Origin: Hymenopus coronatus
Taxonomy: Eukaryota > Arthropoda > Insecta > Mantodea > Hymenopodidae
Length of the DNA stretch: 64,000 nt
Direction of reading: 5' to 3'
Assembly: GCA_030762935.1 (NCBI GenBank)
Contig: CM060897.1
Coordinates: 113,890,176 to 113,954,175 of the forward strand
Shown here: one piece after another, positions 56,181 to 64,000 of the stretch
How the letters are laid out: every line of letters starts with the position of its first letter
Numbering within the stretch: position 1 is the first letter of the stretch
Notes under the pieces: model-generated
What the model saw: only the letters and a program-made list of their open reading frames with translations
Database searches by the model: none
Told to the model about the DNA's origin: nothing
Made by a program: the position numbers and the translations under genes

Positions 56181-56563
56181 TTGTGCTAAACTTAGGGTAG
56201 TTTAATCAAACCTATTGAAGACATTTTTGAGAAATTAAAAAAAGAAAAACAACTGTCAGTGTAAAGGGTAGTTTGGGGGGGATGAGGACTTTGTTGAAAT
56301 TTTTGTGTCGCATCCTTAGAAGATATTGAACACAAATACCAGATTTGTACTCAACCAATTTTTAATTTTTTTAATTATGTTGTTCAGACACACAGACAGA
56401 TATACAGACAGACAGACAGAGATTCACAGGTGCGCATGGACGGTCTTCTAAAATATTTTTAATCAGTGAAACTCAAAAAGTGTATTTTCGGTGAAATCTC
56501 CTATCCAGTTTTTTGAGTAAAATACAAAACTTCTGCTTATTGTGCGTAGTAGAGAAGCGGTAC
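56181..56563 (-). repeat. Repeat A copy 43, second part
   Basis: GTCAGTGTAAAGGGTAGTTT to TGTGCGTAGTAGAGAAGCGG. It includes a GACAGACAGACA microsatellite (56393-56422). Confidence 0.75.
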
Positions 56564-56664
56564 AAATTTAGAGTCATAGTGAATTTATAAACGTAACCCA
56601 TGATTCAATGTATGTACAATCTGCTTCTGAACTACTTACGAAATTTTGCAATTTTATAAACGTT

Positions 56665-56760
56665 TGTGCATATATTTCTGATGAAATCTGGGCATCGAAT
56701 TTTTTGGTGGAATTAAATATGTATTAATATGTGTATTGTACACTGTGCTAGAGAAAGTAA
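56665..56760 (-). repeat. Repeat A head fragment 43b
   Basis: ATTTCTGATGAAATCTGGGC, ATCGAATTTTTTGGTGGAAT, GTGCTAGAGAAAGTAA. Abuts the mariner M3 terminus. Confidence 0.75.
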
Positions 56761-57399
56761 TTACGAGAGGTGTTCAATAAATCCTTAGAAAAAGATATAA
56801 AAACAAATTATTTTGGATTTTTATTTTTATTTTTCAACATAATCTCCTTTTATATCGATACACTTTTACCAGGGTTTCTCCAACTGTTTTATGTCTTCCA
56901 AAAAGTAGGATTTACCAAAATCTTCAAAATAGGCATCTGTTTGGGAGATGACGTCTTCTTATATGTGAATCGTTTTGCGCCAAGGCACTTTTTTAAGTTT
57001 GGAAATAAAAAAAGGTCTCTAGGGGACCAAATCTGGAGAATACGGTGGATGTTGTAGTAATTCGAACCTTAATTCTACAATTTTCGCCATCAAAATTGCA
57101 TAGGTGTGCACATTTGCATTGTCTTAATGGAAGAAAAGCTTTTCTTTACCAGATGAGAGCGTTTCCCCCCCCCCCTGATTTCTCCGTTCAACCGATACAA
57201 TAACGATGCATAATACTCTCCATTTATCGCTCTTCTTTTCTGCAAGTAATTAATGTTGATGACACCGAGTGCATCCCAAAATTCCGAGGTCATCACCTTG
57301 TCTACAGATTTCACCACCTTTGCCTTTAAGAGAAGTTGCTTCTTTTGTGCAAGTCACATACAATTTTCTTATACAGAGGCAGTCCAGTTTAAAACCCAC

Positions 57400-58390
57400 G
57401 AGGGGACTTCTGCTTTATATTCGTAATTTCACGTGGTTATTATGACGTATTCTGCGAGATTCGCAATGGGTTTTGGGTTACGATGGTGTAATTTTGGCGG
57501 ACTTTCTAACCAATCAGGAAGAAGCCACCATGACACCGTTTTTAGTACTAAAGAAGTAGGGTTCGACACATCGTGATCGTTTGTCAAGAATCTGCCCGCG
57601 AGAGGCAACGTCGTTTGTCAAGAATCTGCCCGCGAGAGACAAGGTCGTTTGTTAAGAATCTGCCCGCGAGAGACGAGATCGTTTGTGAAGAATCTGCCCG
57701 CGAGAGGCAACGTCGTTTCGCCAAGAATCTGTCCACGAGATGCGGTGGTCGTCGTTCTGTAAAAAAAAAAGAAAAACTCTGTTCGCCAAGTAATGACGTG
57801 CAACTGTAAAACTCTGTCTGCGAAGTAAGATTGTTATGAGAAGAAACTGTTAGTGAATTAAAGTAACGTCGATTACCTATTTAATAGTCGGCTCGTGATT
57901 ACTGGAGAGAATTGTGCCATGTACTCAACTTAGAAACAGTGTAATTGAGAGTACGTGTGAGTGAGTGGTAAGAGTACCAGTCAGCAGAATAACAGTGTAC
58001 AGCAAGGTGCTTATTTTGGAATCTCCTTATAGAATAAATAACAGTAAAAGTTCACAAGTGTTTTCTTCACAATTAAAAGATCACTCCTACAACTCCTCCC
58101 ACTTGCCAAATCCACGCCAGAGAGAGTCAATGATCATGCAAGACTGAGCAACGCCGTGGCAACCCATCCAAGAAGAGCTTCAGTACCAGGTAGGTGAGTG
58201 TAGTGGAGTTGATTTGAAGTGACATTTAGGTACGCCGCACATAAGCACCCACGTTGCGGCGTAAAATTTAACAACGTAAAATTCCTATTACATATGACAG
58301 TCCGACGTGCGGTGTAAACTGCAAACTACCACCATATAAAGTATCGTTCCATATAACCTCCAAATAATAACGAATAAAAATCCCGTTACG
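57400..58390 (-). mobile_element. LTR-like insert in mariner M3
   Basis: 991 bp, flanked by the 8 bases AAACCCAC (57392-57399, 58391-58398) shared with the mariner target. The minus-strand start CGTAACGGGATTTTTATTCG and the next 400 bp match the solo LTR at 10189-10670 (GGCGTACC, TTGATCATTGACTCTCTCTGG-type blocks). The remaining 590 bp have no counterpart there and contain a 34-bp tandem repeat. TG..CA ends are worn, so LTR identity rests on the homology. The apparent shared 8 bp exceeds the 4 bp seen at the other copy. Confidence 0.6.
57579..57750. repeat. 34-bp tandem repeat, five units
   Basis: Units start at 57579, 57613, 57647, 57681 and 57715. Common core AAGAATCTGCCCGCGAGAG; the last unit is 2 bp longer and more diverged. 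The units are contiguous, so this is not a CRISPR array. It sits inside the LTR-like insert, where short direct repeats can act as enhancer-like sequence. Confidence 0.9.
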
Positions 58391-58526
58391 AAACCCACTG
58401 TTTCGACTGTACTTAGATCTCTACAGTTATGTATCAACGCATCCGTCAAGTTTCCATTGAGAACAAACGCGGCATATATCTTGCTGAGACGTTTTTCAGA
58501 CCTAGTTTTTGTTGCAAAATTGAGAA

Positions 58527-58773
58527 TTTTTTTTTTGGTAGTGTTTAACGCCCGCTTTAACTACTAATGGCACCGCAGGCGGTGACACTGATGATACATG
58601 AATGATGATGGAGCACCGGTGGAATGCGATGGCGGGGGAAACCGGAGTACCCGGAGAAAACCCGCCCCAGCGCCGTTTTGTCCACCACAAATCTCACATG
58701 CGGTCGCTTGGGATCGAACCCCGGCCGTCTAGGTGAGAGTCGAGTGGTCTAACCACTCGGCCACGGCGCGGCC
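58527..58773 (-). mobile_element. tRNA-derived SINE (type 1), with A-tail and 13-bp duplication
   Basis: Minus strand: GCCGTGGCCGAGTGGTTAGA (A box), GGGGTTCGATCCCAAGCGAC (B box), the shared body GTGGTGGACAAAACGGCGCT and CCGGGTACTCCGGTTTCCCC, then GTTAAACACTACC and an A-tail. An exact GCAAAATTGAGAA duplication flanks it (58514-58526, 58774-58786) inside mariner M3. The best preserved type 1 copy in the window. Confidence 0.93.
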
Positions 58774-59200
58774 GCAAAATTGAGAACACTAATACGTTGT
58801 GATATGCCTGTGGCTCCTACTATTTCGTGAATTTTGATAAGTCAAAAGCATATCCTGGATTTTTTAAATCATTTCGGAGGAAATCATTTCTACTGGATGT
58901 CCAGAACAATGTTCATGATTTGTGGATGTACGGCCTCGTTTAAATTCATTTTTCCAATTAGAAATTGTTGAAAACGCAAGAGCAGATGTGCCATGAACTT
59001 CATCCAAATCGGCTTTTATTTGTTTCTGTGTTAAACTTCTAAATAGAAGTGTTTAATCACTCACGAAACTCCTTTTCTTCTCATCTTTCTAAACAAGTAC
59101 AATTGTGGATCTAATTGCCTATGGCAACGAAACCATGTAATGGATATAGCTGAAACTTTAACCGCCATGTAGTAAGAGATGATGGTTACTAAAAATCTAG

Positions 59201-60907
59201 TAGTACAGAACAATTAATATAATAACACTCATTAAGAACGCTATTATTAACTTGAAAGTTATTAACAGGTGAGACAAAACATAACCCTGTATATTAAATG
59301 AATGTTAGTTGATAAATATTAATAGAAATATGTGATAAGTGTATATAAATAAGTTGAAAAGATTTTGTGTTAAATTATAAGTTATTAAGTGTTGAAGAAT
59401 TGGTTGGAATGAATCTGTAAAAGTAGCAAGATCAGTCAGAATTGCGCAGGTTGTCGGCACCCGGTCTTTCGCATTTCAGTGAGGATAAAATCGGAAGAAT
59501 CTTTGTTTAACTTAAGTCCCGCTACTGCAGGGTGAACTAAAGTCACGCAGGCCGATGAACTTGTGCATAGTTACGGAAAATGGTCATCTGAGAAACTAAA
59601 CAGACGAATCGTGTGATGGGAATAAGGTGATGCCAAAAGAGCGCGAAGAATTCACCAATCCCGCTAAAGTAAGGGCGTAAACGTCACAAATCTCCGATTC
59701 ATATAAAAAAGAGAGGTAGAATCAGGGCAACATCCAGTCATCCACCTTTTTTGGAAGACATCGGCAGCGAAGCTATATCCAGACGGGACAGGGACGCGCG
59801 CGCGAAGTGTGCGGCTGAAGTTTGAATTCTTGTAAGTTCCGAAATCATTAAGTGCGGTGGACAGATAATTTGCGAGCGGTGCGTGAGTCTATATTGGTTG
59901 TGATAATCCCGAAATTACCACCGGAACAAATTTAAATAAATACTTAGTCAAAGTTACAAAAGTGACGCAAACCGCGGGACGTTTTGAGACCCCGAAGTAA
60001 TAAAGATCAGCTGTTAGAAAAATCAAACCAGGCAGTTTGTAGCTGCAACTAGGTATTATGAGGAACTCTGTGATATGAAGAGTAATTTATTGGTTCGCCG
60101 GTAAAGCAAACAGAGAAAACTAAGTGCTGTGCTTCTCGTTCCACCACGGATGTTCTCCATTAACATCCTTACCAGGATACGAGCTCATGCTCTACTGATC
60201 CCGCATTCCCTGAAACTGTTCTAGCGTTCTGTAGGAAGCGATATTCGAACATGAGACCAGCCGAGTACGAGGAAGAGCGACGCTGCACACCGGGAACCAG
60301 TCACAAATCTGTTGGGTATTTCTATTCCTCTACATGTGCATTCTTTCTGGCGCGAAAGCGCGTACACTTGCTATTTCCGCAAGAAAGCGTCTAGGTGTAA
60401 TAGCAGCTTCAAATAGGAAATTCCTAAGTGGTCCTAATAAACCAAGCTTATTGCAACAATGATTCTTAAGGCTGCTACAATGGTCATGTCTGTGTCCTAC
60501 TGTTAGCGTTGCAACTGAACCTTTACTAATTATTTGCTGAATTAGTGAGCACGAAGAGGCAGTATATGGTTTATAGCGGTCTCAGGGTCCGAGTATGTAG
60601 TTGTACGTGACTGTTGCTTGCCCTGGACATGTCCAATCCCAAGAGGTCGTTACCACTATCGCGTCTCCCCATGCTATAAAGATCTCCATGTGCAGTCTTG
60701 AGCGTGACGCCGCATATTACATGAGACCGGGCCTAACACACGTACACGCGACAAGAAAAATGCCGGCAACAATAAGAAACTAGTCTTACAATACACATCT
60801 TGTTGCCAAGAAAACGTGGCCTGCATGATTATAACGGTCAACACATCACATGTTCAAATTAATAAATTCTAAATGCAATTAACCCTAGAACATCTACCCA
60901 TTTTTTT
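59201..60907. other. GC-richer non-repeat region with promoter-like motif
   Basis: 1.7 kb without repeat A, B or SINE. At 59700 a TATAAAAAAG lies about 30 bp upstream of GGCAACATCCAGTCATCC, the spacing of a TATA box and start site. The surrounding DNA (59460-60000) has higher GC and many CG dinucleotides, then AATAAA-like strings near 59935 and 59998. It could be an LTR or 5' leader of an unrecognised retroelement, or a host promoter. No protein family was recognised; the 60-codon frame at 60601 is weak. Confidence 0.35.
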
Positions 60908-61392
60908 TTCTCTACACGTACTATGTACATAGTTTATAGAGAAGGTTCTGTATTACACCCACAAATTCGATAAGTACCTAGATTTTACCTGCAAATACAC
61001 GTTTTGTGACCTCAGAATAAAAAAAAATTAGAAAAAAGTCCTTGTTTGCGTTTGTGTGTGTGCGTTTAGGCAGCATAGCTCGAAAACGAAAAGTCCGTTA
61101 TATACCAAACTTGATATTTAAGTTCAGTATCTCCCAAGTATGTGAGACGAACATTTTTAACAAACCCCCCCCCCTCATCACCAGCTAGCCTTTAGATGGA
61201 AAAAAATCAAAATTGGCTAACGATTTTTATTAAAATCGCTTATATTTAAGACATTTACATGACAAATAAAATATATATTGAATTTGCAGGGAATAGCCTC
61301 TAAAGACCTCTTTATTCCGGGTGTTTTTTTTAAATTTTGCAAAAAATAATAAATTTAAACCTTAAACGCAAAATTTATGTCATATCATTTTT
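60908..61392 (+). repeat. Repeat A copy 44, tail half lost
   Basis: TCTCTACACGTACTATGTAC to GCAAAATTTATGTCATATC, then directly copy 45. Its missing half is not found beyond copy 45. Confidence 0.85.
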
Positions 61393-61394
61393 AT

Positions 61395-62047
61395 TTTTTC
61401 TACACGTACTATGTACATAGTGCATAGAGAAAGCATTGTATTGAACCCAGAAATGCTATTACGAGATTTCACCGGAAATTAAAAAAAAATATATTTTTAG
61501 AAAAAGGTCCGTGTGTGACTGTCTGTGTGGCTTTGATCAGGATAGCTCAAAAAAGAAAACTCCGCCAAATACCAAACTTGGCATTTAAATTCAGTGCCTA
61601 TCTCCCAAGGATGTGACACGAACATTTTTAAGAAAATCCCCCCAGCCTCAAATAGCCTTTAGATGGAAAAAATGTTCGAAAATTTTTATTTTCCCAAAAT
61701 GGGTCGAACGCTTTTGTTTAAAATCTCTTATATGTAAGATATTTACATGAAAAATAAAATGTATATTTTCAGTTTTCTGGAACATACATCATTTTCTGCA
61801 GTTGATAGTTTTCAAGATATTCCTTGTTATTGGTTTCAGTTTACTTAAAACATTTCTCATACAGGAACTTATCAACTCCTGGCCAGGCAAAAAAAAAAAA
61901 CTAAAAAACAAAAAAAAAAAAAAACGGATTTCAATCCAGTAGCAACCACATTTTAAAACATTTGACTGTTGGTATATTCCCTTATTTCCCTTCTACTTAT
62001 AAACCGTTTCTGCTAGTATTAATCTCGTGTAAATGGAACACATCTTT
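61395..62047 (+). repeat. Repeat A copy 45, internally deleted
   Basis: TTTTTTCTACACGTACTATG to GTGTAAATGGAACACATC. It lacks the AATAGCC..GTAAACCGTAA block. Two A-runs of 8-18 bases at 61890-61924. Confidence 0.85.
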
Positions 62048-62179
62048 TCCATCTTTTAACGCTTACCTGTGGTATTTGAGTACCCCAAATAAAACTCCAA
62101 TAGCCTTTTCATTGAAACGCAAATTTACTTTGTCGGCTGCATTAACTGAAATATAATCGTGGCTCTTAGAATATCCTAT
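62048..62179 (+). repeat. Spacer repeat C, copy 1
   Basis: TCTTTTAACGCTTACCTGTG, GAGTACCCCAAATAA, TTTACTTTGTCGGCTGC, AGAATATCCTATT. The same order follows the next A copy. Confidence 0.7.
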
Positions 62180-63019
62180 TACTTTCTCTAGTCCGTATGT
62201 ACAATGCACATAGTGAGTAGAGAAGGTACTTATTGTATTCCACCAAAAAATTCATAGGTACCGAGATTTCACCAGGAATGTGTTTTGAGGTCCCCTGGGT
62301 AAGAAAAAAACTTTTTTAGAAAAAGGTCCATGTGTGTATGTATGTCTGTGGACAGCATAGCTCAAAACGCAAATCTATTGTTTGCCAGGGATGCGACACG
62401 AATATTTTCTTTAAAAGAAGCCCCTTACTCCCAACTAGCTTTTACATGAAAAAAAAAATCAAAAGTTTTGATTTCCTCAAAAACGTTTCTAATGATTTTG
62501 ATAATAATCTCATATTTAAGATATTTACTTGGCAAATAAAATGTATATTTTAAATTTTCTGGGAACAGCCTATAAAGACCTCTTTATCGTGGGTGATTTT
62601 TTTTTAAATTTTGTAAAACTGGTAAAACCTAAGAGATAGACAAAAACTTACTACAAAAATAATAAATGTAGAGCCCCTTAAACACGCAATTTATGTCATA
62701 CATTTTTTTTTTCGTAGAGCTGGCCGTTTTCATTATATTCCTTGTTAATGGTTTCAACTTTAAAATACTTTAACTTTTCTTATATAGGTAGTTGTCAACT
62801 CCTGACCACGCAAAGAAACATATTTTAATTCCATTTAAAACTTTTGACTGTCGGTTTAGTCTTGTTTTTTCCCCTTATTTAAGGGAACCAAGTAATAAGT
62901 TCGTTTCTGCTAGTGTTTAATCTTAATTACCATGAAGCAATTGAAGAATAAGCTTATTAACAATCATAAGTCACAGATGTGTAGAGAAAGTCATGTTATT
63001 GGAACACGTCAGATTTTTT
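62180..63019 (+). repeat. Repeat A copy 46
   Basis: ACTTTCTCTAGTCCGTATGT to GGAACACGTCAGATTTTTTT. The internal palindrome block is shortened near 62372. Confidence 0.88.
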
Positions 63020-63280
63020 TGCATCTTTTAACGCTTACCGGGGGTGTTCAAATACCCCAGATAATAATATATGTCCATTTAAAAGGACATTTTATTTTGT
63101 CAGCTGCTGAATATACAATTTTTGACCAAAATTAAATTTTTAAGCCAATATCACCTGTGTCTGGTGCACATAAATAATATTATATAAAATAATTTCTAGA
63201 TAATATTATCTAAGTATCAGCTGACGCGTTAAAAAGAATACCACTACGCAATATAATCCTAGCCCTTGGAATATCTTATT
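63020..63280 (+). repeat. Spacer repeat C, copy 2
   Basis: CATCTTTTAACGCTTACCGG, CAAATACCCCAGATAAT, TTTATTTTGTCAGCTGC, GGAATATCTTATT. About 130 bp longer than copy 1 because of extra sequence in the middle. Confidence 0.7.
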
Positions 63281-64000
63281 ACCTTCTCTAGCCCGTATGT
63301 ACAATCTGCATAGCGGATAGAGAAGGTATTGTATTCCATCCAAATTTGGACACCAAGATTTCACAGGAAATATGTATTGACTGAATCCAAATGTTTTTTT
63401 GAAAAAGGTGTATATGTGTGTGTGTCTACCTGTCTGTGTGTGAGTATCTGTGGACAGCATATTTCAAAAACGAAACGTCGGTTAAATACCGAACTTGGTA
63501 TTTAAGTTCAGTATCTTCCCAGGATAAGGCACGAATATTTTCAAAAACAAATCCCTCACTCCCAACTACCCTTTACATGGATTATTTGTCGAAAATTTTG
63601 ATTTTCTCAAAATTGTTCTAATAATTTTGATTAAAATTCCGTATATTAAATATATTTAGATCACAAATAAACTGTATATTTTGAGTTTTCAGAAAAGAGC
63701 CTTTGAAGAGCTCTTTATTCTAGTTAAGCTTTGTAGAATTTTGCATAATGGTTAAACCGTAAGAGACGCAAACACTACACAAAAGTGTAGATCTGTTAAA
63801 ACACATAATACACGTCATATATGTTTTTCTTGTAGATTTGACCGTTTTCGAGATATTCCTTGTTATTGGTTTCAATTTTAAGCTAGTAAACTGAGAACAT
63901 GCAAAGCGAACCGAAACTCAATTGTTTCACATAGCAACCAGCTTTCAAAAGATTTCACTATCTCTTTAGCCTAGTGTATTTTCTTATTTCCTTTCTACTT
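63281..64000 (+). repeat. Repeat A copy 47, cut by window end
   Basis: ACCTTCTCTAGCCCGTATGT onward, intact through TTAGCCTAGTGTATTTTCTT. The tail lies beyond the window. Confidence 0.88.

Larger units (their letters stand above)
56764..59200 (-). mobile_element. Mariner relic M3, split by an LTR-like insert and a SINE
   Basis: The left end CGAGAGGTGTTCAATAAATC follows TA. The minus strand reads back through the C-terminus, HPPYSPDLVP (57028-57051) with the third catalytic Asp, DNANVHTYAILMAKI with the second Asp kept but CAA of HQDNA mutated to a stop, INGEYYASLLYRLNGEI, KVMTSEFWDALGVININYLQ, and after the 57.4-58.4 kb insert VSQQ-like and HTH segments around 58.8-59.1 kb. It is the same subfamily as M2 (30.7 kb), and both right ends share GGCAACGAAACCA..GATATAGCTG. 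Dead by stops and frameshifts. The right TIR was not found. Confidence 0.8.

Noticed and set aside
57579..57750. CRISPR array
   Set aside because: The 34-bp units are contiguous with no spacers, and the DNA is eukaryotic transposon sequence.
57573..57809. 78-codon ORF with RER/ARE-rich repeats as a protein
   Set aside because: It is a translation of the 34-bp tandem repeat, whose length is not a multiple of three.
58700..58773. tRNA genes (also 42612, 46200, 56160, 35930)
   Set aside because: A and B boxes are present, but no complete cloverleaf follows; each continues into a SINE body with tail or target duplication.
1..64000. Bacterial, plasmid or organellar origin
   Set aside because: No operons, no ribosome-binding-site pattern, and many eukaryotic retro- and DNA-transposon relics and tRNA-derived SINEs.

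Overview
This is eukaryotic, AT-rich, gene-poor DNA, almost certainly nuclear DNA of an insect with a large, transposon-bloated genome. Evidence: mariner and other DDE transposase relics, a Penelope-like retroelement with a GIY-YIG domain, a LINE tail, several GC-rich tRNA-derived SINEs, LTR fragments, deep nesting, and no bacterial-type operons. A hemimetabolous insect (cockroach, termite, stick insect or locust type) would fit, but this is inference from repeat style and the species is not identified.

About half of the window (roughly 33 kb by my hand count) is one non-coding repeat family, called repeat A here. The full unit is about 0.87 kb and I count more than 45 copies and fragments in both orientations. 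The 'head' is a palindrome with the motif ACTTTCTCTACACG..TATGTACATA..GTGTAGAGAAAGT. The 'tail' is CATGTGAATGGAACACATC followed by AGATTTTT. Between them lie a CA/GT microsatellite and an internal palindrome built on TACCAAACTT / AAGTTTGGTA. '+' means head at the left. Copies occur singly, head-to-tail and as inverted dimers. The architecture (subterminal inverted repeats, hairpin end, internal microsatellite, T-rich targets, tandem copies) resembles non-autonomous Helentron/DINE-type elements; this is my inference.

Layout. 0-2.7 kb: repeat A split by a decayed 1.8-kb DDE transposon. 2.7-9.4 kb: A copies, a Penelope fragment and repeat B. 9.4-14 kb: two transposase tail relics, an A tandem and a solo LTR. 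14-32.9 kb: mostly A copies, with a GC-rich SINE (26.3 kb), a mariner relic (30.7-31.7 kb) and a perfect 216-bp tandem duplication (32.45-32.88 kb). 34.4-36.9 kb: a nest in which repeat B contains an internally deleted mariner and an A copy that itself contains a SINE. 37-42 kb: A copies. 42.5-44.9 kb: a Penelope-like element carrying a SINE. 45-54.7 kb: A copies, an inverted A dimer with a SINE, and a LINE fragment. 54.8-59.2 kb: mariner relics, one split by an LTR-like insert and a SINE. 59.2-60.9 kb: non-repeat, GC-richer DNA. 60.9-64 kb: an array of A copies with related spacers.

I found no complete host gene. The best host-coding candidate is a short ORF with a signal-peptide-like start (minus strand, 27,606 downward) in a 0.33-kb island free of repeat A. 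Every recognisable transposon protein is broken by stops, frameshifts or deletions. The window therefore records layered transposition and local rearrangement, not cooperating genes. Repeat boundaries were read by eye and are good to roughly 10-20 bases unless a target-site duplication is given.
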